Below, piece after piece: positions 9,463 through 18,327 of a stretch of DNA of 64,000 nt. This DNA comes from Pseudoduganella plicata (GTDB lineage: Bacteria > Pseudomonadota > Gammaproteobacteria > Burkholderiales > Burkholderiaceae_D). The position numbers and the translations under genes were made by a program. The stretch spans positions 868,001 through 932,000 of the forward strand of contig NZ_CP038026.1 in the NCBI RefSeq assembly GCF_004421005.1, read 5' to 3'. Below the pieces are notes generated by a model. That model ran no database searches and was not told the origin of the DNA. It saw nothing but the letters and a program-made list of their open reading frames with translations. Each line of letters begins with the position of its first letter. The first letter of the stretch is position 1.

Positions 9463-11613
9463 ATGAAAAATCACGATCATCCAGCCGTACCGGTGGACGC
9501 GTCCGCCTTGCCGCGCCACGCGAATCCGCCCGCCGATCTGCACCTCGAACAGCTGCTCGCGCATCTGCCGGCCGGCGTCGTGGTCCACGCCGCGGACGGC
9601 GTCATCCTGTCGGCCAACCCGGCGGCCGAACGGCTGCTGGGCCGGCCATTGCGGCAATTGCAGGGGGCCGCCGCCAGCGCGCCCGAATGGGCCCTGGTCC
9701 AGGGGGACGGGAGCCCGATGCCGGCCGAGCTGTATCCCGTGCATCAGGTGCTGCGCTCGGGCGCCCCGCTGTCCGGCTTCATTGCCGGGCTGCGCCGTCC
9801 TGGCGGCGCGACGTCGTGGATGATCTGCAACGGCTATCCCGTGCGCGACGCGACCGGCTACCTGTCCCAGGTCGTCGTCTGCTTCACCGACTGCACCAGC
9901 CTGAAGGACATGGAGGAGCAGTTGCGCAAGTCGGACGAGCGCCTGCGCCTCGTGCTGAGAGGCTCGCGCGACGCCGTCTGGGATTTCGACCTGCGCACGG
10001 GCGAAGCCTACTTTTCCGCGCGCTGGTGGGAGATGCTGGGCTACCAGCCGGGCGAAGTACATGCCGACCAGCTCTCGTGGCGACGCTTCCTGCATCCGGA
10101 CGACAGCCGGCACATCGCCACATTCATGCAGGACCTGCTGGGGGGCTCGCGCGACAGCTTCAGCGTCGAGCTGCGTCTGGCGCACCGCGACGGCCGTTAT
10201 GTGCCGGTGCTGACGCGCGGCTTCGTGCAGCACGACGGCGCCGGGCGTCCGGTCCGCGTGTCGGGGACCAATACCGACCTGACGGAGCGCAAGGAAAGCG
10301 AGCGGCGCATCCACCACCTGGCCTATTTCGATCACCTGACAGGGCTGCCCAACCGGCGCCATCTGCTGGAACAGCTGGCCAAGGTCGCCAGCCGCGGCAG
10401 CCGCCAATGCCGCGTCGGCGCCCTGCTGTTCATCGACCTGGACAATTTCAAGCAGCTCAACGACACGATGGGCCACGATGCGGGCGACCTGCTGCTGCGC
10501 CAGGTCGCGGACCGGCTGCGTCACGCCGTGCGCGACAGCGACCAGCTGGCGCGGCTCGGCGGAGACGAGTTTGTCGTGGCACTGGAGGATCTGGGTGCGA
10601 CGGTGGATAAAGCCGCCGTCGAGGCCGAGAAAGTCGCCCACAAGATTCTGGTGCTGCTGGAGCGCACGCACCGGCTGGGCACGCGCGCCATCACCGTCAC
10701 GCCCAGCATCGGGATCGCGCTGATTGGCGGCGGCACCCCGATGGACACGGTCATGAAGCAGGCCGACATCGCCATGTACCACGCCAAGGCGGCCGGCCGC
10801 AACACGCTGCGCTTTTTCGATCCGGCCATGCAGGCCGCCATCGACGCGCGCAGTGTGCTGGAGAACGATTTGCGCACGAGCCTGTCCTTGCACAACTTCC
10901 CGCTGCATTGCCAGCCCCAGTTCAGCGCCGATGGCAAGCTGGTCGGCGGCGAAATGCTGCTGCGCTGGCAGCATCCACAACGCGGGCTGGTGGGCCCGGC
11001 CGAATTCATCGACCTGGCCGAAAGCACGGGGCTCATCGTCGCGCTGGGCGACCAGGTGCTGCTGGACGCGTGCGCCTGCCTGGCCCGCTGGGCACGCCTG
11101 CCCGTGCTGTGCGATATCGCACTGGCCGTCAACATCAGCGTGCAGCAGCTGGTGCAGCCGGACTTCGTCAGCCGTGTGATGGCGATCCTGGCGGAAACGG
11201 GCGCGCCTCCTGCGCGGCTGAGCCTGGAGCTGACGGAAAGCATCCTGGCACAGGACGACGTAATCGACAAGATGGTTGCGCTGCGCGCACAGGGCGTGCT
11301 GTTTTCACTGGACGACTTCGGCACGGGCTATTCCTCGCTCAGCTACCTCAGGCGTTTCCCGTTCGGCACGCTGAAGGTGGACCGTTCCTTTGTCCATGAT
11401 GCATGCCAGGGGTCCGATGCGGGCGCCATTGCCGAGATGATCGTCACCCTGGGCAAGACGCTGGGCATGAAGGTCATTGCCGAAGGCGTGGAAAACGAAC
11501 AGCAGTTCGGCTTCCTGCGGGCGCAGCAGTGCGACGCATACCAGGGTTTTCTGTTCGCGCCGGCCCTCCCGCTGGACGAGTTCGAACGCCGCTACGGCGT
11601 GCACGGCGTATAA
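9463..11613 (+). CDS. PAS-PAS-GGDEF-EAL c-di-GMP enzyme
   Basis: A 716-residue cytosolic protein without membrane segments. Two PAS domains (about 25-145 and 160-285; the second carries a PAC-like TNTDLTERK end) precede a GGDEF domain with an intact GGDEF motif at 366-370 (RLGGDEFVVAL), then an EAL domain. The EAL signature is EMLLRW starting at E497, a tolerated variant of EALLRW; SLELTES, LDDFGTGYSSLSYLRRFP and AEGVENEQQ follow, so the phosphodiesterase side also looks intact. It should make or, more probably, degrade c-di-GMP in response to a PAS-sensed signal. It stands alone, downstream of an AT-rich region. Confidence 0.85.
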   Translation: MKNHDHPAVPVDASALPRHANPPADLHLEQLLAHLPAGVVVHAADGVILSANPAAERLLGRPLRQLQGAAASAPEWALVQGDGSPMPAELYPVHQVLRSGAPLSGFIAGLRRPGGATSWMICNGYPVRDATGYLSQVVVCFTDCTSLKDMEEQLRKSDERLRLVLRGSRDAVWDFDLRTGEAYFSARWWEMLGYQPGEVHADQLSWRRFLHPDDSRHIATFMQDLLGGSRDSFSVELRLAHRDGRYVPVLTRGFVQHDGAGRPVRVSGTNTDLTERKESERRIHHLAYFDHLTGLPNRRHLLEQLAKVASRGSRQCRVGALLFIDLDNFKQLNDTMGHDAGDLLLRQVADRLRHAVRDSDQLARLGGDEFVVALEDLGATVDKAAVEAEKVAHKILVLLERTHRLGTRAITVTPSIGIALIGGGTPMDTVMKQADIAMYHAKAAGRNTLRFFDPAMQAAIDARSVLENDLRTSLSLHNFPLHCQPQFSADGKLVGGEMLLRWQHPQRGLVGPAEFIDLAESTGLIVALGDQVLLDACACLARWARLPVLCDIALAVNISVQQLVQPDFVSRVMAILAETGAPPARLSLELTESILAQDDVIDKMVALRAQGVLFSLDDFGTGYSSLSYLRRFPFGTLKVDRSFVHDACQGSDAGAIAEMIVTLGKTLGMKVIAEGVENEQQFGFLRAQQCDAYQGFLFAPALPLDEFERRYGVHGV

Positions 11614-11736
11614 GCCCTGTTCGCCGTATAAGCCTTCTCAGTGGGCATCGCTGTATTCGCCGGGACGGCTTGACTTGCACCACACAACGGGAGATGCTGA
11701 CGTTTGAACAGCATGTGAACGAGCCGAGGAGCCCAA

Positions 11737-11946
11737 ATGTTTCAGGCAAGCGAACCGAACGGAGAGCGCCGGCGCGATACCGCCCTGGCAATCGCCGTGG
11801 ACGAAGCGATCCGCTTCGACAGGGAATGCGGCGCAGCGCTGGCCTGGGCCTATCTGGCCAGCCACGGCCTGCCGCCCGAAACCATTCTGCGCGTGCTGTC
11901 GCAGGCGCCGGACGGGGCCGTGCCGAGGCGGCAGACCACGCACTGA
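11737..11946 (+). CDS. Small helical protein of unknown function
   Basis: A 69-residue protein starting at the ATG after a GAGGAGCCCAA ribosome-binding site. Residues 15-55 (AIAVDEAIRFDRECGAALAW then YLASHGLPPETILRVLS) form an amphipathic helical pair. The segment from AIRF to RVLS aligns by eye with residues 20-53 of the 61-residue protein at 25842-26027, pattern A-x-x-(F/Y)L-x5-(L/I)-(P/K)P-x-TI-x-RVL, so the two are probably paralogues. No known domain; its partners are unknown. It converges with the Crp-like regulator 24 bases downstream. Confidence 0.55.
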   Translation: MFQASEPNGERRRDTALAIAVDEAIRFDRECGAALAWAYLASHGLPPETILRVLSQAPDGAVPRRQTTH

Positions 11947-11969
11947 ATTTTCAGGCAGGCTGGTATGGA

Positions 11970-12809
11970 TCAGTGCGCGGCCATCTGGGCCAGCGCGCCG
12001 CGGGCGGCGAAGTAGCAGGCACCGGCGCAGCGCTCCAGCCCTGCGCGGTCCAGCACGACGACCATGCCGCGGCGGCACTGGATCAGCCCTTCGGCCTGCA
12101 GCTTGCCGGCAGCGGCCGTGATGCTTTCGCGGCGCACGCCCAGCAGATTGGCGATCAGCTCCTGTGTCACTTTCAGCTCAAGCGATGGCGAACGGTCGAT
12201 CCGCTCCAGCAGCCAGCGGCACAGTTTCTGCTCGATGCTGCTGTGGCGGCTGCTGACGACGTTCTGCGCCAGCTGGGCAAACAGGCAGCTGGTGTAGCGC
12301 ATCAGTTGCTGGGCGAGCATGCCGCCTTCGCCGAAGAGTTCGCGCAGCGTATCGGTACGCATGCGGTATCCGTAGCCGGCACCCTGCACGACCGCCGTGT
12401 TGCTGGCGCGTTCGCCCTTGTACATCGTCACGCCGGCCACGCCTTCACGGCCTACCACGGCGATTTCCGTCGTGATGCCGTCCTCGTTGACATATTGCAG
12501 CGAGACGATGGCCGTCGTGGGGAAATAGCTGTATTCGACCTTTTCGCCGAAGTCGTACAGATGCTTGCCGACAGGCATGGCTACCAGTTCCAGATCCGGG
12601 ATCAGTCGCTCCAGTTCCGCCTGCGGCAACGCACGCAGCAGTTCGTTCTGCTGCACGCCCGCCAGGCTGATGCCTTGCGGCAGCGCCTGGCCGCGCTTGG
12701 CCGAGGCGCGCTCGGCGGGCATCGTCAGCGTTTGCAGAGGCGCGCGCAGCGTGGTCGATTCGGTCTGGAGGGTCTTGAACATGTCGGTTACCTGTAGTGT
12801 TGTTGTCAT
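11970..12809 (-). CDS. Crp/Fnr family transcriptional regulator
   Basis: A 279-residue regulator with an N-terminal extension of about 45 residues, a cyclic-nucleotide-binding-type beta roll (LYDFGEKVEYSYFPTTAIVS to VVGREGVAGV), a dimerisation helix and a C-terminal Crp-type winged helix (KVTQELIANLLGVRRESITAAAGKLQ). It has no N-terminal cysteine cluster, so it is not an iron-sulfur FNR. The recognition helix keeps the Arg-Glu pair seen in Crp (RRESI). The ATG at 12807-12809 sits 2 bases after GGAGG, a tight spacing; the next in-frame ATG at 12777-12779 is a fair alternative. Whether it binds the two TTGAC-N4-GTCAA sites in this window is untested. Confidence 0.75.
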   Translation of the reverse strand: MTTTLQVTDMFKTLQTESTTLRAPLQTLTMPAERASAKRGQALPQGISLAGVQQNELLRALPQAELERLIPDLELVAMPVGKHLYDFGEKVEYSYFPTTAIVSLQYVNEDGITTEIAVVGREGVAGVTMYKGERASNTAVVQGAGYGYRMRTDTLRELFGEGGMLAQQLMRYTSCLFAQLAQNVVSSRHSSIEQKLCRWLLERIDRSPSLELKVTQELIANLLGVRRESITAAAGKLQAEGLIQCRRGMVVVLDRAGLERCAGACYFAARGALAQMAAH

Positions 12810-12991
12810 TTCCTCCACTTTATTGCTGAGCCCTTGTTTTGAGAGTCGGACGAAGGGTCCACGCAATGTAGTACAGAAGCATTCGGCGCTGTAATCTAAG
12901 TCCTACGTGAACTGGCGCACATTCACGGCGAGGCGAATCCGCGAAAATACGTCTCAAGGGCAATGTCGCCGGGCCACCTCAGACCGCTTTC

Positions 12992-13201
12992 ATGAACAAC
13001 TTTGTCAAAGTCTCATACGCACTGCAACGCCAACAACGCGCTGTCGAACGCACGCTGTATGCCAGCTCGACCGAGGAGAGCGTTACGGCATCGAAATGGG
13101 CCGATGCCTGGCACCGCCTGGTACAGGCCCGCCTCGATCGCATGGCCGACATGGAAGCCCGCAGCAAATACGTTGACAGCCGCGGCCGCCTGCTGCACTG
13201 A
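12992..13201 (+). CDS. Small charged helical protein, unknown
   Basis: A 69-residue protein, predicted all-helical with alternating charged residues (QRQQRAVERT, SKWADAWHRLVQARLDRMADMEARSKY). No domain recognised. The start codon lies downstream of a weak purine tract; its codon use matches its neighbours and the competing frames are low-complexity, which is the main support for coding. Function unknown. Confidence 0.4.
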   Translation: MNNFVKVSYALQRQQRAVERTLYASSTEESVTASKWADAWHRLVQARLDRMADMEARSKYVDSRGRLLH

Positions 13202-13512
13202 GCCCCCTCCGGCGGCGCCGCCCGGTGCCGCCTGCTCAGGTCGGGCCGTTGCACACGTCAACCGCGTTCGGTGCCCCGCCTGCCACACTCCCGCGCCATT
13301 TGCCAAGCTCCATCGCACATCTCCCGTCAGTTTGTTGTCTGCGCAACAATTCCCCTTTCGGCAATCTGTTAACTCTGATTCACTGTTGCGCCGTGTGCTA
13401 GTATGCGGCGGCGGCGCGCCGGCCTCGGCCGGCCGTCCGACAAAGAACCGCTGCGGGCCTACCCGGCAACGCTCGGCATGACGAGACAACCAGTCACCCA
13501 ATTGGAGAAGCA
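13202..13512. other. Upstream region of the amino acid permease
   Basis: About 310 bases without a recognisable gene. A TAGTAT element near 13399-13404 in a locally AT-richer stretch (13330-13400) could be the -10 box for the permease gene, but I could not pair it with a convincing -35 box at normal spacing. Confidence 0.3.
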
Positions 13513-14907
13513 GTGAGTATTTTCAGAACTAAGAATCTCGACGATATGGTCGCGGCCAGCCGCAAACCGGGCGGCCTGAAGAAAGTCCTTGGCCCCTTCG
13601 ACCTCGTGCTCATGGGTATCGGCGCCATTGTCGGTACCGGTATTTTCGTGCTGACCGGCACGGGCGCCCTGACCGCGGGCCCCGCGCTGCCGCTGTCGTT
13701 CGTCATCGCCGCGGTGGCCTGCGCCTTTGCCGCGCTATGCTACGCGGAATTCGCCTCCACGGTGCCCGTCGCCGGCTCCATCTATACGTACAGCTACGCC
13801 ACGATGGGCGAGCTGGTGGCATGGATGATCGGCTGGGACCTGATGCTGGAATACGGCCTGGCCACGTCCGCCGTATCGGTCGGCTGGTCCGGCTACTTCC
13901 AGTCGCTGATCGCCAGTGTCGGCTGGCACCTGCCGGACGCTCTGACAGCCGCGCCCGGCGCCGTGCCGGGCAAGGTGACGTATTTCAACCTGCCTGCGCT
14001 GCTGATCATGCTCGTGCTGACGTGGTTGCTGGCCCTGGGCGTGCGCGAGTCGGCCCGCCTGAACAACGTGATGGTGGCCATCAAGATCGGCGTCGTCGTG
14101 CTGTTTATCGCCGTCGGCATCCGCCATGTGGAGCCCGCCAACTGGCAGCCGTTCATGCCGTTCGGCCATACGGGCGTGCTGGGCGCGGCCGCCCTGGTGT
14201 TCTTTGCCTTCATCGGTTTCGATGCCGTCACGTCCGCGGCCGAGGAAGTCAAGCGTCCCGAGCGCGACCTGCCGATCGGCATCATCGGCTCGCTGACCGT
14301 CTGTACGCTGCTGTACGTGACGGTGTCGGCCATCATGACCGGCATCGTGCCGTTCAAGCAGTTCGAAGGCGTCGATCACCCCGTCTCGCTGGCACTGAAA
14401 TTCGCCGGTGAAAACTGGGTGGCCAGCTTTGTCGACGCCGGCGCGATCCTCGGCATGACGACAGTCATCCTGGTGATGCTGTACGGCCAGACCCGCGTGG
14501 TCTTCGCCATGTCGCGCGACGGCCTGCTGCCGGCCCGCCTGTCGGCAATTTCGCCGAAACACGGCACGCCCTACTTCGCCACGTGGGTGGTGGGCATCAT
14601 CTTCAGCCTGATCGCCGCGCTGATCCCGCTGGACACGCTGGCCAAACTGGTCAACATGGGCACGCTGGCGGCGTTCTGCCTGGTGTCGGTGGCCGTCATC
14701 GTGCTGCGCCGCACGCGTCCCGAACTGCACCGCGCGTTCCGCTGTCCTGGCGTGCCGTTCGTCCCGGCGCTGGCCGTGGTCTGCTGCCTCGGCCTGATGT
14801 CCTACCTGTCGCTGGAAACGTGGATCGCGTTCGGCATCTGGCTGCTGATTGGCCTGGTGGTCTATTTCGCCTACGCGCGCAAACGCTCGCTGTTGCATCC
14901 GCGCTGA
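13513..14907 (+). CDS. APC family amino acid permease (cationic amino acid transporter type)
   Basis: A 464-residue inner-membrane permease with 12 or more hydrophobic segments. The family signature GIGAIVGTGIFVLTG is at about 36-50, followed by EFASTVPVAGSIYTYSY, FFAFIGFDAVTSAAEEVKRPERDLP and a C-terminal WLLIGLVVYFAYARKRS, as in the YfnA/CAT group. Substrate is probably a neutral or basic amino acid, not determinable here. The start is a GTG at 13513, six bases after GGAGAAG; no ATG fits. A strong terminator follows at 14937-14974, so the gene is monocistronic. Confidence 0.82.
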   Translation: MSIFRTKNLDDMVAASRKPGGLKKVLGPFDLVLMGIGAIVGTGIFVLTGTGALTAGPALPLSFVIAAVACAFAALCYAEFASTVPVAGSIYTYSYATMGELVAWMIGWDLMLEYGLATSAVSVGWSGYFQSLIASVGWHLPDALTAAPGAVPGKVTYFNLPALLIMLVLTWLLALGVRESARLNNVMVAIKIGVVVLFIAVGIRHVEPANWQPFMPFGHTGVLGAAALVFFAFIGFDAVTSAAEEVKRPERDLPIGIIGSLTVCTLLYVTVSAIMTGIVPFKQFEGVDHPVSLALKFAGENWVASFVDAGAILGMTTVILVMLYGQTRVVFAMSRDGLLPARLSAISPKHGTPYFATWVVGIIFSLIAALIPLDTLAKLVNMGTLAAFCLVSVAVIVLRRTRPELHRAFRCPGVPFVPALAVVCCLGLMSYLSLETWIAFGIWLLIGLVVYFAYARKRSLLHPR

Positions 14908-14936
14908 TGCCTTCTGCGCGCTGCTCGCAGTAAGAG

Positions 14937-14974
14937 AAAAGGCACATGTCACGCGGTGACATGTGCCTTTTTTT
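14937..14974 (+). terminator. Rho-independent terminator after the amino acid permease
   Basis: A perfect 12-bp stem (arms 14941-14952 and 14956-14967, GGCACATGTCAC with its complement) with a 3-base loop, extended by four A residues pairing with the first bases of a seven-T tract (14968-14974). It ends the rightward permease transcript 30 bases after the stop codon. Confidence 0.9.
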
Positions 14975-15144
14975 CCGGCCCGCCACGCCAAGGTACGACA
15001 GCCCGGAAGAGCCTGCAACTCCCCGTCCTTGACGCCAGGTGGCGTGGCGTGCCTCATCCGGTCTGCCACGTAATGGCTGCGGTGTATCCGCCTGCCCCTA
15101 AGCCCGTGCCGGCCAAGGGGCCGTAACCTCCCCCGCGGGATCGG

Positions 15145-15855
15145 CTAGAGCAGCCGCAGCATGGCCGCCTTGACGACCCCGGCCGTCTTGTTGACGGCAC
15201 CCAGCTTGGCCAGCGCATTGTTGACGTGGAAATTGACGGTGCGTTCCGAGATGTGCATGATCTGGCCGACCTCGCCGGACGTCTTGCCGTCCGCCGTCCA
15301 GCGCAGCACCTCCAGCTCGCGTGCCGTCAACGCCGGCCCCGACGGCGCGGCGATCGACACGACGCGCGTCATGCCCTCGTGCGCCACCTGCACGAGCCAG
15401 GACATTTTCAGCGAGTGGTCGCGCAGTTCCGACTCGCTCAGCCTGTCATGCGAGCGGGCCAGGGTCAGCAGGCCGCCCACGCCGCGCGCATCGTAGGAGG
15501 ACTGGGCCCAGCCCACGCGCAAGCCGTGGTGGCGCGCATCTTCCCAGAACTCCTGGCACTGGTCGAACACCTTGTCGGTCCACACCAGCGGCAGCACCGA
15601 TTTCATGCCGTGCGCTACCGTGGGATCGACGCGCACGTAGTTCAGCCGCGCATAACGCTCCTGCCAGTGCGGCGAGTAGTTATTGCGCATGTATACCTTC
15701 GGGTTCGACACGGGCAGCGGCATCCGCAGCCCATATGCGCAGTATTCGAATCCCAGGTCGCGTGCGGCAGCCGACAGCACGGCGAACAGATCGTCCTCCG
15801 TTGTCGCCGTGAGCAAACCCTGCAGCTGCAGGTCCTGCCATTGCGTGAAATTCAC
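15145..15855 (-). CDS. LuxR family AHL-responsive regulator
   Basis: A 236-residue quorum-sensing regulator. The N-terminal autoinducer-binding domain carries the invariant residues W64, Y68, D77, P78 and W92, all in the normal context (HWQERYARLNYVRVDP...VWTD), so acyl-homoserine lactone binding is likely. The C-terminal GerE/LuxR helix-turn-helix is at about 172-230 (LTARELEVLRWTADGKTSGE and SERTVNFHVNNALAKLGAVNK). It is transcribed away from rsaM and luxI, whose upstream regions both contain lux-box palindromes; it is the obvious candidate to bind them. Cytosolic. Confidence 0.9.
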   Translation of the reverse strand: MNFTQWQDLQLQGLLTATTEDDLFAVLSAAARDLGFEYCAYGLRMPLPVSNPKVYMRNNYSPHWQERYARLNYVRVDPTVAHGMKSVLPLVWTDKVFDQCQEFWEDARHHGLRVGWAQSSYDARGVGGLLTLARSHDRLSESELRDHSLKMSWLVQVAHEGMTRVVSIAAPSGPALTARELEVLRWTADGKTSGEVGQIMHISERTVNFHVNNALAKLGAVNKTAGVVKAAMLRLL

Positions 15856-16058
15856 AGTATCAACTCCCTAGAAGCGGCGCACCGTGCGTCGGCATCGCCA
15901 CAATGCCCGCCATATCGGCGGCGCGCGCCCGTTTGCTTCGCGCCACCTGTGGCGCGAAGAGAGCGTCTCTTATTGCAAGTCACAATAGCAGCATGGAAAT
16001 TTGCCGTCAAATCAAAAGTTACCTGCGCGGAGGCGTCGATCGAAAAAAGATTGTCTCT

Positions 16059-16078
16059 GGCTGTCAACGTTAACAGTG
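16059..16078. promoter_or_regulatory. lux box upstream of rsaM
   Basis: A 20-base element containing CTGTCAACGTTAACAG at 16061-16076, that is CTG-N10-CAG, the conserved core of lux boxes. Its centre is about 82 bases before the rsaM ATG. It lies in the shared region between luxR and rsaM, so it could also affect luxR transcription. An AATAAC stretch about 35 bases downstream of the centre could be the -10 region. Confidence 0.65.
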
Positions 16079-16149
16079 GCCGGGACGGCCCGCCCACGCT
16101 TCAATAACCCTTACGGCGCGCCGGGCGCCGCTATCAGAGAGGTATTTCC

Positions 16150-16530
16150 ATGTCCGATAAGCCCTACGTACGCATGACGTTTGACGCCATGCAGCGGCGC
16201 GCGCTGCGTCATCTGGTTTCCGCGCTTGACGAGGACGACACCGGCCATCCCGGCGATGGAGCATTTGCCAGCGCCATCACAGGTTATACCGAGTGGGTGG
16301 GCGAAGGCGAGCCCGTTTTGACGATGGGCTGGGATTGGGAGATGCGCGCCGGCAGCGACGGCGTCGCGCTGCGCCGCGTGGGCGATCCCCGCAGCAACCT
16401 GTGCGTGGTCATGCGCCCGGGCGCCGCCGACGATATCGCCGACAGCAGCACCCTGCTGAAAATCCTGATCGACCGCTCCAACTGGCAGGAGGAAACGTTG
16501 CGCTACTTGCAGCGCCGCTACGACGGCTGA
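16150..16530 (+). CDS. rsaM: RsaM-like quorum-sensing modulator (DUF4902 type)
   Basis: A 126-residue cytosolic protein matching from recall the RsaM family found beside luxI/luxR in Burkholderia and plant-associated Pseudomonas, where it represses AHL production. Recognisable segments are YVRMTFDAM, LVSALDEDD, ITGYTEWVGEGEPVLTMGWD and VGDPRSNLCVVM. RsaM proteins have no known DNA-binding fold and their biochemical mechanism is unsettled. It lies between the divergent luxR and luxI, the family's usual place, and has its own lux box, so induction by quorum sensing would give negative feedback. The family assignment is by motif memory, not by search. Confidence 0.8.
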   Translation: MSDKPYVRMTFDAMQRRALRHLVSALDEDDTGHPGDGAFASAITGYTEWVGEGEPVLTMGWDWEMRAGSDGVALRRVGDPRSNLCVVMRPGAADDIADSSTLLKILIDRSNWQEETLRYLQRRYDG

Positions 16531-16624
16531 TGCTGCCATCCGGCACCGCCGCGACCCCGCCCCCTCGGACTCTCCCGTCCCGATGCTGTCAGCCCCGCTG
16601 ACCGGCAGGCACTCCCACAATCCC

Positions 16625-16644
16625 AACTGTCAGAAGTTACAGTT
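16625..16644. promoter_or_regulatory. lux box upstream of luxI
   Basis: A 20-base inverted repeat, AACTGT-N8-ACAGTT, with perfect 6-base arms: the canonical 6-8-6 lux-box geometry and the CTG-N10-CAG core. Its centre is about 82 bases before the luxI ATG. The inner sequence CTGTCAGAAGTTACAG resembles the rsaM-proximal box. A TA-rich stretch (AATAGT at 16661-16666) downstream may be the -10 region. Confidence 0.8.
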
Positions 16645-16716
16645 TTGGCCGCGACGCAAAAATAGTCAAATGGCAACTCCTGATCAACCAGTCTTACCAC
16701 TACAACGGAGCGGGGA

Positions 16717-17280
16717 ATGAACAAGAACGCGGGTACCAGCAGCACTCTCAGCAAGGAGTTGTTCAACCAGGTCGGTCGATACCGCCACAAGGTGTTTGTC
16801 GAAACGCTGGGATGGGAACTGACCACACGCAACGGCGAGGAACTGGACCAGTTCGATCGTCCGGACACGCTGTACGTCGTCTCGCAGGACGACAAGGGCA
16901 ACGTCAACGGCTGCGCCCGGCTGCTGCCGACCAGCCAGCCCTATCTGCTGGGCGAAGTTTTTCCCGAGCTGATGAACGGCGCGCCTGTGCCGTGCAGCGA
17001 CGATATCTGGGAACTGTCGCGCTTCGCGGCCGTGGACTTCAACAGCCGTACGACGTCGGCGCTGTCGCAGTTCTCGTCGGAAGTGGCGGTCAAGCTGCTG
17101 CAGGACTCCATCGCCTTCGCCGCCGAGCAGGGTGCCAAACGGCTGATTACCGTGTCGCCGATCGGCATCGAACGGCTGCTGCGTCGCGCCGGCTTCCACG
17201 CCCACCGTGCCGGGCCGCCGATGATCATCGGCGGGCATCCCATCTTCGCCTGCTGGATCGAGGTCCGCCAGCCGGGGTAA
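16717..17280 (+). CDS. LuxI family acyl-homoserine-lactone synthase
   Basis: A 187-residue autoinducer synthase. All ten residues invariant in LuxI-type enzymes are present at one constant offset: R23, F27, W33, E42, D44, D47, R68, F82, E99 and R102. It should make an N-acyl-homoserine lactone from S-adenosylmethionine and an acyl carrier; acyl length cannot be read from sequence. The ATG follows GGAG at a 6-base spacing. The promoter carries a textbook lux box, so it is expected to be autoinduced by the neighbouring LuxR and dampened by RsaM. Cytosolic. Confidence 0.92.
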   Translation: MNKNAGTSSTLSKELFNQVGRYRHKVFVETLGWELTTRNGEELDQFDRPDTLYVVSQDDKGNVNGCARLLPTSQPYLLGEVFPELMNGAPVPCSDDIWELSRFAAVDFNSRTTSALSQFSSEVAVKLLQDSIAFAAEQGAKRLITVSPIGIERLLRRAGFHAHRAGPPMIIGGHPIFACWIEVRQPG

Positions 17281-17772
17281 GCGATTGGCGGCACGGCATC
17301 GGGGGCCGGCTGCGCCCCGATCTGCACCGCCGCTTCATCGTCTGGCCCCGCATTGCCATAGACCGCGCGAGTCGCGGCTGCGCCAATACCGGTGGCACGA
17401 CGATATTGTCGTTGAGCCGCAGGAACGCGAAGCCGGCCAGGCGTACGGCCAGCTTGCCGGCACGCTCCTTGTCCGCCGCGCGGCGGCCGGCGTGCGCCCT
17501 GTTGTATCGAACGTTTCCTCGCGTACGCGAGGCCCGGCCGAATTCAGGAAGTGCCGCGTGCCGGCGCCAGGCACGACCGGTCACGGTGGCATGAGCAGCA
17601 CCGTTGCCCGCCGGGTGCCCCCCGCCCATATTCTCGTTGTCCAGGGCGCCATCACCGTCGATACTAGGCGGTATAGCCAAACATCGTGTCCGGCCGAGAG
17701 GTCCGCCAGCCCTGACCTTGGCGTCAGATCCGGTTTCGACGCATCGCCGCACCGCTACCGCACGGGAGCACT
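17281..17772. other. Intergenic region after luxI, no gene recognised
   Basis: About 490 bases. Long open frames cross it in several phases but all are arginine- and proline-rich and have no recognisable domain or good ribosome-binding site. It may contain decayed coding sequence. The promoter for the DUF4123 pair must lie towards its right end. Confidence 0.35.
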
Positions 17773-18327
17773 ATGGACATCTGCCTCAGCACCCACCCCG
17801 TCCGGCTGGCACTGTCGCGCTTCCCCCCGGCCGATGCCAGCCAGGCCATCACGTTCGCCGCGCAGCGCGAGGCCGAACAGTTCCTGCGTGCGCAGGCCGT
17901 GCCACCGACGGCCCTGCCGGCGCTGCGCGACCTGCTGGCGGCCAACGGCGCGGCCGCACCGGCAGGGGACGACGCCATCTGGCGCGGCTTGGCCCTGCTG
18001 CTGGTCACGCGCAGGCTGCATCTGGTGCGCCGCACCGTGCCCTCTGGCGGACGCTCGGGCGCAACGGCGGACGAGGCGCCCGCTCCGGTACCAGGACCAA
18101 AACGGGGCGCCGTGTCCGCCACGCCGCCCGTGCCGCCGCCCAGCGGCTCGAAAACCGCCGAGCCGGCGGCCGAGCCGGTCGTGGAACGCACGGCGGCGCT
18201 GGACCAGGACGTACAGGCGGCAGGCCTGGAGCAGGCCCATGCCGGCGCCAAGCCATTCTGCGCCGTCTGCGAACAGCGGCGCCAGGAACGCGAACGGCAG
18301 CAGGCCGCGGGGGAGCAGCCGGCATGA
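17773..18327 (+). CDS. Unknown protein paired with a DUF4123 adaptor
   Basis: A 184-residue protein with three parts: an N-terminal alpha-rich region (about 1-92, ending VTRRLHLVRR), a low-complexity Ala/Pro-rich linker (about 93-145), and a charged C-terminus with a CxxC pair (FCAVCEQRRQERERQQ). No known domain. The ATG follows GGGAG with good spacing. Its last codons overlap the start of the DUF4123 gene (ATGA), so the two are translationally coupled. By analogy with type VI secretion adaptor-cargo pairs, it could be a cargo or accessory protein; that is inference only. No membrane segment or signal peptide is seen. Confidence 0.6.
   Translation: MDICLSTHPVRLALSRFPPADASQAITFAAQREAEQFLRAQAVPPTALPALRDLLAANGAAAPAGDDAIWRGLALLLVTRRLHLVRRTVPSGGRSGATADEAPAPVPGPKRGAVSATPPVPPPSGSKTAEPAAEPVVERTAALDQDVQAAGLEQAHAGAKPFCAVCEQRRQERERQQAAGEQPA

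Noticed and set aside
17285..17752. Open frames after luxI that could be a decayed gene
   Set aside because: Both strands give only Arg/Pro-rich sequence; no identifiable remnant.
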